Positions 57,067-64,000 of a stretch of DNA of 64,000 nucleotides are shown one piece after another; the stretch's first letter is position 1, and each line of letters starts with the position of its first letter. Origin of the DNA: Agrobacterium sp. a22-2 (GTDB lineage Bacteria > Pseudomonadota > Alphaproteobacteria > Rhizobiales > Rhizobiaceae); assembly GCF_012276985.1 (NCBI RefSeq), contig NZ_JAAXMM010000001.1, positions 372,001 through 436,000 on the forward strand, read 5' to 3'. Under the pieces are notes generated by a model, which worked only from the letters and a program-made list of their open reading frames with translations, did not search any database and was not told where the DNA came from. The translations under genes were made by a program, and so were the position numbers.

Positions 57067-57369
57067 ATGATCACCTGCACGATTCGATATGTCATCGACC
57101 CCTACAAGCTTTCCGATTTCGAGGACTATGCCAAATTGTGGATCCCGCTGGTCAACCGGCTGGGCGGCACGCATCACGGCTATTTCCTGCCGCATGAAGG
57201 CGCCAACAATATCGCGCTGGCGCTGTTCAGCTTTCCGAGCCTTGCCGACTACCAGGTCTATCGCCAGCGCATGGCCGAAGACGCGGAATGCCAGGCAGCC
57301 TTTGCGCTGGCCGAAAGGAGCCGCTGCATCCTGAGCTACGAGCGCAGCTTCATGCGACCCGTGTTTTAG
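57067..57369 (+). CDS. NIPSNAP family protein
   Basis: This is a 100-residue ferredoxin-like (alpha-beta barrel dimer) protein of the NIPSNAP family. It has MITCTIRYVIDPYKLSDFEDYAKLW at the start and HHGYFLPHEGANNIALALFSFPSLADYQ further on. Function is unknown for most members. The ATG at 57067 follows AAAGGATTTG and is preferred to a TTG at 57061. It probably shares the EamA transcript. Its stop overlaps that of LysE on the other strand by four bases. Confidence 0.85.
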   Translation: MITCTIRYVIDPYKLSDFEDYAKLWIPLVNRLGGTHHGYFLPHEGANNIALALFSFPSLADYQVYRQRMAEDAECQAAFALAERSRCILSYERSFMRPVF

Positions 57370-57998
57370 CGCTGAGCTTCAGTTGCCATGCGCAGGGCGA
57401 GTGCGGCCAGAACGGTGCCCATCAACCAGCGCTGCACCACCATCCACAAGGGTCGGCCGGCCAGGAACGTGGCGATGGAGCCGGCCATCAACGCGATGGT
57501 CGCATTGACCGACACACTGATGACGATCTGGATGGAACCGAGGACCAGGAATTGCGGCAGCACGCTGCCGGCGGCCGGGTCGACGAACTGCGGCAGCAGA
57601 GACAGATAGAGGACGGCCACCTTCGGATTGAGCAGGCTGGTGACGAGGCCCATGGTGAACAGCCGGCGGGGACTGTCCCTTGGCAGGTCGCGCACCTGGA
57701 ACGGTGAGCGGCCGCCGGGCCTCAGCGCCTGCCAGGCCATCCACAGCAGATAGGCGGCGCCGGCAAATTTCAGGGTATCATAAGCAAAAGGGATGGCCAT
57801 GATCAGCACCGTGATGCCGAGCGCCGACATCAGCATGTAGAACACGAAACCGAGCGCCACGCCGCCCAGCGAGACGATGCCGGCCGCCGGTCCTTGGCAG
57901 ATGGAACGCGACACCAGATAGATCATGTTCGGGCCGGGGGTCAGCACCATGCCCAGGCAGATCAGCGCAAAAGCAAGCAGGGAGGTCGTGGTGGGCAT
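57366..57998 (-). CDS. LysE family translocator (RhtB-type)
   Basis: This is a 210-residue inner-membrane exporter with about six hydrophobic segments. The signature TPGPNMIYLVSR near residues 20-31 and GLVTSLLNPKVAVLYLS fit the RhtB/LysE family that expels amino acids or homoserine lactones. It converges on the NIPSNAP gene with overlapping stop codons. It is the second amino-acid-exporter-like gene within 2 kb, after EamA. Substrate unknown. Confidence 0.9.
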   Translation of the reverse strand: MPTTTSLLAFALICLGMVLTPGPNMIYLVSRSICQGPAAGIVSLGGVALGFVFYMLMSALGITVLIMAIPFAYDTLKFAGAAYLLWMAWQALRPGGRSPFQVRDLPRDSPRRLFTMGLVTSLLNPKVAVLYLSLLPQFVDPAAGSVLPQFLVLGSIQIVISVSVNATIALMAGSIATFLAGRPLWMVVQRWLMGTVLAALALRMATEAQR

Positions 57999-58343
57999 AC
58001 GGGGACCTTGGCTGACATCCTAAATTGTCTCAGCAGGTAACCGGAGCAGCGGCAGTGGCGCAACGGCGATCTTGTCACCATGGCAAATCTCCCGGTGTCC
58101 CGGGCGTAGTCGCTGCTGGCAATGCCGTGGCGCCGCAGCCTTTTGAACCGGGTGGCGGCCGGAATTCTGGCGGGCACGGCCGCTTTCATCGCCACCCGCG
58201 CCGCGTGAAATAATCATTTCCGCCCAACCGCTTCCGCACGGTTTTTTTCCACTCAACCGCCGAAGCGCAGATAATCGCACTCTGGCCAGATGCCGCGTTT
58301 GTGCCTAGTCTGCTCCTGAATTTAAAACCCAGGGAGCAACACC
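57999..58343. other. Divergent gene-free stretch between lysE-type gene and cysK, with a long inverted repeat
   Basis: A 9-bp perfect inverted repeat, CGGGTGGCG (58149-58157) and CGCCACCCG (58190-58198), encloses a second, CGGCCG (58156-58161 and 58177-58182). CCCGGtGTCCCGGG-like sequence lies near 58092-58107. These could fold in the RNA of either gene or bind a regulator. No riboswitch consensus (SAM-II included) and no sure promoter were recognised. Confidence 0.35.
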
Positions 58344-59312
58344 ATGTCTGACACCAAGAAACCGGGCCGCGGTCGTGTCTACGGATCGATCACCGACACG
58401 ATCGGTGACACACCGATCGTGCGGCTGGACAAACTGGCGAAGGAAAAGGGCGTGAAAGCCCATCTGCTGGCCAAGCTCGAATTCTTCAATCCGATCGCCT
58501 CGGTCAAGGACCGTATCGGCGTGGCAATGATCGAGAGCCTGGAAGCCCAGGGCAAGATTTCCCCCGGCAAGACGACGCTGATCGAGCCGACATCCGGCAA
58601 CACAGGCATTGCACTCGCCTTTGCGGCGGCGGCCAAGGGATACAAGCTGATCCTCACCATGCCGGAAACCATGTCGATCGAACGGCGCAAGATGCTGGCG
58701 CTGCTGGGTGCCGAACTGGTGCTGACCGAAGGTCCGAAAGGCATGAAGGGCGCCATCGCCAAGGCCGAGGAACTGGCCGCCAGCCTGCCGGACGCCGTGA
58801 TCCCGCAGCAGTTCGAAAACCCCGCCAACCCGGAAATCCACCGCAAGACGACGGCCGAGGAAATCTGGAACGACACGGACGGCAGCATCGACATCCTGGT
58901 GTCGGGTATCGGCACCGGCGGCACGATCACCGGCGTCGGCCAGGTGCTGAAAGCCAAGAAGCCCGGCGTCAAGGTCATTGCCGTCGAGCCGGCCGACAGC
59001 CCGGTTCTGTCCGGCGGCGCGCCCGGTCCGCACAAGATCCAGGGCATCGGCGCCGGTTTCGCACCCGCCATCCTCGACACCAAGATCTATGACGAGATCG
59101 TGCCGATCACCAATGACGAAGCTTTTGAGCATGCCCGCCTGGTGGCGCGGCTGGAAGGCGTGCCGGTCGGCATCTCGTCGGGTGCGGCCCTTGCCGCCGC
59201 CATCAAGGTCGGCCAACGGGACGAAAACGCCGGCAAGACCATCGTCGTCATCATCCCGTCCTTCGCCGAACGCTACCTCTCGACCGCCCTGTTCGACGGT
59301 CTCGGCGGCTGA
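58344..59312 (+). CDS. cysK: Cysteine synthase A
   Basis: CysK makes cysteine from O-acetylserine and sulfide using PLP. The 322-residue protein has the PLP lysine in [11 protein letters not shown], the substrate loop [13 protein letters not shown], and the phosphate-binding [10 protein letters not shown]. The start follows AGGGAGCAACACC. It provides cysteine for glutathione made by gshB nearby, though the two are not in one operon. A 37-base inverted repeat follows the stop codon. Confidence 0.96.
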   Translation: MSDTKKPGRGRVYGSITDTIGDTPIVRLDKLAKEKGVKAHLLAKLEFFNPIASVKDRIGVAMIESLEAQGKISPGKTTLIEPTSGNTGIALAFAAAAKGYKLILTMPETMSIERRKMLALLGAELVLTEGPKGMKGAIAKAEELAASLPDAVIPQQFENPANPEIHRKTTAEEIWNDTDGSIDILVSGIGTGGTITGVGQVLKAKKPGVKVIAVEPADSPVLSGGAPGPHKIQGIGAGFAPAILDTKIYDEIVPITNDEAFEHARLVARLEGVPVGISSGAALAAAIKVGQRDENAGKTIVVIIPSFAERYLSTALFDGLGG

Positions 59313-59319
59313 TCTCCTG

Positions 59320-59356
59320 GCGCTTGGCGGGTGAGTTCACTCAGCCTGCCAAGCGC
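59320..59356. repeat. Large imperfect palindrome after cysK
   Basis: GCGCTTGGCGGG (59320-59331) pairs with CCTGCCAAGCGC (59345-59356) with one mismatch, and TGAGT/ACTCA pair inside, giving an almost continuous stem of about 17 bp with a two-base loop. No T-run follows on either strand, so it is not a standard terminator. It may be an intergenic palindromic element or an RNA-stabilising hairpin. Confidence 0.6.
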
Positions 59357-59417
59357 GATCCCCCCCGTCTCACAGTCTTCCCTGCCTGGCGTCTTCGGAG
59401 ACGTGCCTTGGCAAACC

Positions 59418-60947
59418 TCATGCGGCGGCGGTCATGCGCTCAGACGCGATGCGGTAGGAAATCGCCTCGGCCAGATGGATGCGCCCCAGATGGGGTGCAC
59501 CCTCAAGATCCGCCAGCGTGCGTGCCACTTTCAGCACGCGATGATAGCCTCTTGCTGAAAATTTGAATTTTTCCGCCGCGTCGCGCAGCAATTGCAGGCC
59601 GGCGGCATCCGGCTCGGCCAGCCGCTCGATCAGCGCCGTTGAGCAACGGGCATTGGTGGTCAGTTCGCCGCCCTCGCCGCGAAAACGGTCCCGCTGGCAC
59701 TCCCGCGCCAAAGCCACCCGCCTCGCGACATCCTCGCTTTTTTCCGCCGGCCGCGGGCGGATCAGATCGGCGGCCGAGACCGCCGGAACGTCGATGCGGA
59801 TATCGATGCGATCGAGCAGCGGGCCGGAAATCCGTGCCTGATAGTCGGCCGCACAGCGCGGACCCCGCGGGCAACTGTGTCCCGGCTCGCCCGCCATGCC
59901 GCAGCGGCAGGGGTTCATGGCGGCGACCAGTTGGAAACTGGCGGGATAGGACACGCGGTGATTGGCGCGGGCAATGATGCAGGTGCCGCTTTCCAACGGC
60001 TGGCGCAGCGCATCCAGCACCTGCGGCGCGAACTCCGGCAACTCGTCGAGAAACAGTACACCGTGATGGGCAAGCGACGCCTCACCCGGCTTGGCTCGCA
60101 GCCCGCCGCCGACCAGAGCCGCCATGGTGGCTGAATGATGGGGCTGGCGAAACGGCCGCCGATCGGACAGCTTACCGCCCGACAATTGCCCGGCGATCGA
60201 ATGGATCATCGAGACATCGAGCAGTTCGGCCGCCGAGAGCGGTGGCAGGACGGAGGCGAGACGCGCCGCCAGCATGGATTTTCCCGAGCCGGGCGGTCCG
60301 ACCATCAGCAGATTATGCCCACCGGCGGCAGCGACTTCCAGTGCCCGCTTGGCACTCTCCTGCCCCTTGATATCGGCAAGGTCCGGCAAGTTGGCGGGTG
60401 CTGCACGGATGGCCGGCGACGGCCGACCGAGCACCTGCGTGCCGCGGAAATGATTGGCCAGCGCAATCAGGCTGCGCGGTGCGAGAATATCGAGATCGGG
60501 GCCTGCCCATGCGGCTTCTGCGCCGCTTTCGGCGGGGCAAATCAGCCCCTTGCCGAGTGCATTGGCGCCGATGGCGGCCGGTAGCGCACCGGCGACGGGC
60601 GCGATCGTGCCATCCAGGTTGAGTTCGCCGATCACCACATAGTCGACAAGCGCATCACCGGGAATGGCGCCGAGTGCTGCCATCAGCCCGAGCGCGATCG
60701 GCAGGTCGAAATGGGAGCCCTCCTTGGGCAGATCGGCCGGGGCAAGATTAACGGTGACGCGCTTGGGCGGCAAAGCAAGCCCCGAGGCATGCAATGCGGC
60801 CTGGACCCGTTCGCGGCTTTCGGCCACCGCCTTGTCGGGCAGGCCGACGATCTGCATGCCGATCTTGCCGGGCGCCACCATCACCTGGACATCGACCGGA
60901 ACGCCTTCTATTCCCTGGAATGCAACCGTACTGACACGCGCTACCAT
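59418..60947 (-). CDS. YifB family Mg-chelatase-like AAA ATPase (ComM-like)
   Basis: This is a 509-residue protein. It begins with a ChlI-like domain (VSTVAFQGIEGVPVDVQV), then a AAA+ core with Walker A GPPGSGKSMLA and Walker B (VLFLDELPEF), and a C-terminal Mg-chelatase domain. Relatives called ComM help branch migration of incoming DNA during transformation. The ATG at 60947 follows AAGGGGCGGGC; a start at 60986 adds 13 residues. It sits between cysK and gshB. Whether this organism is naturally transformable is unknown. Confidence 0.93.
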   Translation of the reverse strand: MVARVSTVAFQGIEGVPVDVQVMVAPGKIGMQIVGLPDKAVAESRERVQAALHASGLALPPKRVTVNLAPADLPKEGSHFDLPIALGLMAALGAIPGDALVDYVVIGELNLDGTIAPVAGALPAAIGANALGKGLICPAESGAEAAWAGPDLDILAPRSLIALANHFRGTQVLGRPSPAIRAAPANLPDLADIKGQESAKRALEVAAAGGHNLLMVGPPGSGKSMLAARLASVLPPLSAAELLDVSMIHSIAGQLSGGKLSDRRPFRQPHHSATMAALVGGGLRAKPGEASLAHHGVLFLDELPEFAPQVLDALRQPLESGTCIIARANHRVSYPASFQLVAAMNPCRCGMAGEPGHSCPRGPRCAADYQARISGPLLDRIDIRIDVPAVSAADLIRPRPAEKSEDVARRVALARECQRDRFRGEGGELTTNARCSTALIERLAEPDAAGLQLLRDAAEKFKFSARGYHRVLKVARTLADLEGAPHLGRIHLAEAISYRIASERMTAAA

Positions 60948-61141
60948 TGCCCGCCCCTTGTGACCCAGTCCCTCCCGCGGATACATCTCCAGCGGGTTGC
61001 AGATTGCAATCTGCCATAGGTTGCGGAATCAAACAAGAACAATAACGGAACAAACGCCCGCTATTCTTGCGATGAGGTTGCAGCGGGTTGCAGCAGGAGA
61101 ACAAACGCTGGAAGACGCAGGCTTGGCTCCGCGGCCAGGCT

Positions 61142-62089
61142 TTACGACCGCTTGCGCTCGATGGCGTCCCAGAGAAGGCTGGCGATATCGGCACCGCCGA
61201 ATTTGCGCACCTCGCGGATACCGGTCGGCGAGGTCACGTTGATCTCCGTCATATAGTCGCCGATCACGTCGATGCCGACCAGCAGGAAGCCGCGAGCCTT
61301 GAGGGACGGACCGATGCGGGCGCAGATCTCGAGCTCGCGGTCGGTCAATTCGGTCGGCATCGGCTGGCCGCCGGCATGCATGTTGGAGCGGGCGTCATGC
61401 TCGGCCGGCACCCGGTTGATGGCGCCCACCGGCTCGCCGTCGACGAGAATGATGCGCTTGTCGCCCTTGCGGACCGCCGGCAGGTATTCCTGGGCGATGA
61501 AGGGCTCGCGGAACATCTGGCCGAACATTTCGAGAAGCGACGACATGTTGCGGTCGTCCTTGGTGGAATGGAAGACGCCGGCGCCACCGTTGCCATAAAG
61601 CGGCTTCAAGATGATGTCGCCCATTTCCTGGCGGAAGCGGGCAATCTCGGCGGGATCGCGGGTGATCAGCGTCTTCGGCATCAGATCGGCAAATTCGGTG
61701 ACGAAGATCTTTTCCGGCGAGTTGCGCACCCAGGCCGGGTCATTCACCACCAAGGTTTTCGGATGGATGCGCTCCAGCAGATGGGTGGAGGTGATATAGG
61801 CCATGTCGAAAGGCGGATCCTGGCGCAGATGGATGACGTCCATGGTCGACAGGTCGATGCGCTCCGGTTCGCCGAGCGTGTAATGGTCGCCCTTCACATC
61901 GCGCAGTTCCATCGGCTCGACGGTTGCGAAAATGCGGCCGTCGCGCATCGTCAGTTTGTCGGGCGTATAGTGGAAAAGCCTGTAGCCGCGGGCCTGGGCC
62001 TCAAGGCTCATGGCGAAGGTGCTATCGCCGGCGATATTGATGCCGGACACATGGTCCATCTGGATCGCCACGTTCTTGATATTCGCCAT
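61142..62089 (-). CDS. gshB: Glutathione synthase
   Basis: GshB joins glycine to gamma-glutamylcysteine, the last step of glutathione synthesis. The 315-residue protein has the prokaryotic N-terminal GSH synthase domain ([22 protein letters not shown]) and an ATP-grasp domain with [24 protein letters not shown] precedes the ATG at 62089. It lies on the same strand as yifB, 194 bp upstream of it. gshA is not in the window. Confidence 0.96.
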   Translation of the reverse strand: MANIKNVAIQMDHVSGINIAGDSTFAMSLEAQARGYRLFHYTPDKLTMRDGRIFATVEPMELRDVKGDHYTLGEPERIDLSTMDVIHLRQDPPFDMAYITSTHLLERIHPKTLVVNDPAWVRNSPEKIFVTEFADLMPKTLITRDPAEIARFRQEMGDIILKPLYGNGGAGVFHSTKDDRNMSSLLEMFGQMFREPFIAQEYLPAVRKGDKRIILVDGEPVGAINRVPAEHDARSNMHAGGQPMPTELTDRELEICARIGPSLKARGFLLVGIDVIGDYMTEINVTSPTGIREVRKFGGADIASLLWDAIERKRS

Positions 62090-62186
62090 TGTCTGCCCCT
62101 CGCTGAATGCAGCTGAGATTTAAGATGGCGGGGGCGCAAAGGCAACCGGCGTGGCGATCCAATTTTTTTGATGCTTGCTGCCGGCG

Positions 62187-62687
62187 TCAGGCGGCAAAGC
62201 CGCCTTTGGCACGGGGCCTCAAGGCGTTGCGCAGCCGGTAGACGACGGCCAGCGGCGCCGGGAACGGCTTGCGAAGGAAGGCGATCTTGCGGACGTAAGT
62301 GTCGATCCGCCATGTCGCCCAGGTGCCGCCGCGGAAATAGGCGATGTCGCCGGCCCGCAGCCACCGTTCGCTGCCGTCCTCGGCCGTCACATGCACCTCG
62401 CCTTCCTGGATGACGACGGTCTCGTCCCAGCCGAAATACCAGCGGAATTCGCCGGCCGTGCAATCCCACACGGCGGTCGAACTGGCTTCGTCGGCACTCC
62501 TGGAATGATCGGCCAGGCGAGCGTGCGGCGTGCCACTGATGATCCAGGACGGTTCGATCGGCGCCGGTTTCAGAGCCAGATGCCCGCTGTTGGAGGCCAC
62601 CATCGGCTCCAGCGCCGGCGGCGACATGTCGCCACTGCGCGCAGCCATGACCCCCGCCACGCCAAGAAGAAGCATTTTCAACGGCAT
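62187..62687 (-). CDS. Cupin protein, DUF861 (ureidoglycine-aminohydrolase-like)
   Basis: This is a 166-residue single cupin. The barrel (about 60-145) holds TAGEFRWYFGWDETVVIQEGEVHVT, and RAGDIAYFRGGTWATW closes it, as in the DUF861/EutQ-like group. Only a few metal-ligand-type residues are visible, so the site may be incomplete. The N-terminus MPLKMLLLGVAGVMAA is hydrophobic and could be a signal peptide. GGGGGATACGG lies just before the ATG. It is 97 bp upstream of gshB on the same strand. No clear substrate. Confidence 0.72.
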   Translation of the reverse strand: MPLKMLLLGVAGVMAARSGDMSPPALEPMVASNSGHLALKPAPIEPSWIISGTPHARLADHSRSADEASSTAVWDCTAGEFRWYFGWDETVVIQEGEVHVTAEDGSERWLRAGDIAYFRGGTWATWRIDTYVRKIAFLRKPFPAPLAVVYRLRNALRPRAKGGFAA

Positions 62688-62808
62688 CCGTATCCCCCGA
62701 TATCCGGTATCTTCCGACCAAGAGATATCAAATGCCGGTTACTTCCCCGTCATCCGGATCGCTAAAATTGCGTCGATCGCGCAGATTTGATGCGGTCCCG
62801 AGGGCTCG

Positions 62809-63924
62809 TCATGCAACTGGTTCCGGCCGCGCCAGGCTGACCGGAGCCGCCACGGGTCTTTGGGCAAAGGATGTCTGGATGCGACGGCCGTTCTCTTTGG
62901 AAAAGAAGTGCAGCCGTTCCGGGGCGATCGACAGCCGCATCTCCGTCGTGATGTCGCGGTCCAGCGCCAGCACTGCGGTCAGGGCCTGGTCACCGAGCAT
63001 GCCGTGCACGAGGCGGTGGGCGCCGAGTTCCTCGACATCCTCGACGCGGAACGGCAGATAGGGCCGACCCTCAGGCGCAATGTCGAGATCCTCGGCGCGC
63101 ATGCCGACGGTGACCGGACCGCTGGCCGCGACATCGCCTTCAAGAGCGATTGTCGCCGGACCGATGGTCAGGCGGTTGCTGTCGAAGGTGCCGGACAGCA
63201 GGTTCATGGCGGGCGAACCGATGAAGCTTGCGACGAAGGTGGAGGCGGGGCGATGGTAGACCTCGAGCGGCGTGCCGATCTGTTCGATCGCGCCACCGCT
63301 CAAGACCACGAGGCGGTCGGCCAGCGTCATGGCTTCGAGCTGGTCATGGGTGACATAAATGGCGGTGGTCGACAGACGATGCTGCAGCCGGCGGATTTCG
63401 CCGCGCATCGAGACGCGCAACTTGGCATCGAGATTGGACAGCGGCTCGTCGAACAGGAAGGCGGCCGGCTTGCGCACGATGGCGCGGCCCATGGCGACGC
63501 GCTGGCGCTGGCCGCCGGACAGGGCGCGTGGCTTGCGGGCCAGATAGGGCTCCAGCTCCAGCATGCGGGCCGCTTCCGCCACCCGCGCCTCGATCTCGGC
63601 CTTCGGCGTCTTGCGGTTCTTCAGGCCATAGGCAAGGTTGTCGTAGACCGTCATATGCGGATAGAGCGCATAGTTCTGAAAGACCATGGCAATGTCGCGA
63701 TCGGCCGGCTCCACCTGATTGACGATGCGCCCGCCGATGCTGACCGTGCCTTCAGAGATCGTCTCGAGCCCCGCCACCATGCGCAGCAGCGTCGACTTTC
63801 CGCAGCCGGACGGACCGACCAGAACGATGAACTCGCCATCCTCGATCTGAATATCGACCGACTTCACGGCCCTGACGTTGCCGTCGTAGATCTTGGAAAC
63901 CTGGTTGATGTCTATGGACGCCAT
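62809..63924 (-). CDS. ugpC: sn-glycerol-3-phosphate-type ABC transporter ATP-binding protein UgpC
   Basis: This is a 371-residue CUT1-family ATPase. Walker A is GPSGCGKST, the signature [14 protein letters not shown], Walker [15 protein letters not shown], and the switch His is in [11 protein letters not shown]. The C-terminal TOBE/MalK regulatory domain (about 240-350) is present. Such ATPases often serve several sugar systems, but the partner permease encoded just upstream fits glycerol-3-phosphate import (Ugp). The operon is transcribed from the right edge of the window. Confidence 0.88.
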   Translation of the reverse strand: MASIDINQVSKIYDGNVRAVKSVDIQIEDGEFIVLVGPSGCGKSTLLRMVAGLETISEGTVSIGGRIVNQVEPADRDIAMVFQNYALYPHMTVYDNLAYGLKNRKTPKAEIEARVAEAARMLELEPYLARKPRALSGGQRQRVAMGRAIVRKPAAFLFDEPLSNLDAKLRVSMRGEIRRLQHRLSTTAIYVTHDQLEAMTLADRLVVLSGGAIEQIGTPLEVYHRPASTFVASFIGSPAMNLLSGTFDSNRLTIGPATIALEGDVAASGPVTVGMRAEDLDIAPEGRPYLPFRVEDVEELGAHRLVHGMLGDQALTAVLALDRDITTEMRLSIAPERLHFFSKENGRRIQTSFAQRPVAAPVSLARPEPVA

Positions 63925-63941
63925 AGGAAAACTACCTTCAG

Positions 63942-64000
63942 TTATTTGTCGCTCTCGGTCAGGCCCTTGATGAACCAGCTCTGGAAGACCACGACGATGA
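63942..64000 (-). CDS. Carbohydrate ABC transporter permease, C-terminal end only (UgpE-like)
   Basis: Only the last 19 codons and the stop are visible, reading [18 protein letters not shown]. This matches the cytoplasmic tail of MalG/UgpE-type inner-membrane permeases (RWFIKGLT-type ending). It is 17 bp upstream of ugpC in the same direction, as in ugpBAEC-type operons. The short span limits certainty; the remainder lies outside the window. Confidence 0.65.
   Translation of the reverse strand, partial: IVVVFQSWFIKGLTESDK

Noticed and set aside
57962..58195. A 77-codon minus-strand frame between lysE-type gene and cysK
   Set aside because: Arg-rich, overlaps the LysE start region and covers the inverted repeats; no ribosome site.

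Overview
This window reads as ordinary chromosome of an alphaproteobacterium of the Rhizobiaceae (Rhizobium/Agrobacterium/Sinorhizobium type). The evidence is GC-rich coding sequence, the gene sets nfu-trpS-murJ-glnD-mutS, lptCAB-rpoN-hpf-ptsN, grpE-hrcA-rph-rdgB-hemW and dnaA-rpsT-mutM-ubiE-ubiB, an ornithine-lipid acyltransferase (olsB), a malic enzyme fused to a phosphotransacetylase-like domain, and sigma-70 promoters of the CTTGAC-N17-CTATAT kind. I see no rRNA, tRNA, CRISPR array, transposase, integrase or phage gene. The species cannot be fixed from this sequence alone.

Layout. 1-11.4 kb: mostly minus-strand housekeeping genes (partial tsaB, nfu, usp, trpS, a VOC protein, murJ, glnD, mutS) with one plus-strand M15-like peptidase. 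11.5-16 kb: maeB, a LysR regulator, a small ORF and olsB. 16-20.9 kb: a soluble hybrid kinase, then the overlapping chain rRNA methyltransferase / trmH-like / lspA, a LapA-domain protein and ihfB. 21.5-26.7 kb (plus): LPS transport (lptC, lptA, lptB), rpoN, hpf and ptsN. 26.7-32.4 kb: grpE and hrcA (minus), then rph, a VOC gene, rdgB and hemW (plus), and a methyltransferase. 32.4-39.6 kb: dnaA, an unusually long gene-free stretch of about 850 bp, rpsT, an enoyl-CoA hydratase and mutM (minus), then ubiE and ubiB (plus). 39.7-45.6 kb: a complete TRAP transporter (DctP, DctQ, DctM) followed by a three-gene signalling cassette with its own promoter. 45.7-52.5 kb: coaBC, an MmcQ/YjbR protein, a glutamine amidotransferase, a pirin, a membrane-tethered phosphatase, a flavin reductase, thiD under a TPP riboswitch and a HAD phosphatase. 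52.5-64 kb: prfC, dut, a GNAT protein, an Lrp/EamA pair, NIPSNAP, LysE, cysK, the YifB ATPase, gshB, a cupin, and the end of a ugp-type ABC operon.

How it fits together. Nitrogen control is represented by glnD (PII uridylylation), rpoN and ptsN. Envelope building is represented by murJ, lptCAB, lspA, olsB and the LapA-domain protein. Stress and ribosome control are represented by hrcA, grpE, hpf and usp. Sulfur and thiol metabolism is represented by cysK and gshB.

The coding content is largely core genome, so the most informative new observations are regulatory. They are: an IRO-like (RirA-type) palindrome on the nfu promoter; a Pho box on olsB; a TPP riboswitch whose SD-sequestering hairpin controls a 31-32 codon leader ORF overlapping thiD by ATGA; divergent hrcA/rph promoters that share one -10 region; tandem hairpins with a UCUCCUU loop upstream of the M15 peptidase; and structured, AT-rich DNA between dnaA and rpsT. 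I did not find a convincing wholly new system. The thiD leader arrangement and the dnaA-rpsT intergenic region are the best candidates for follow-up.
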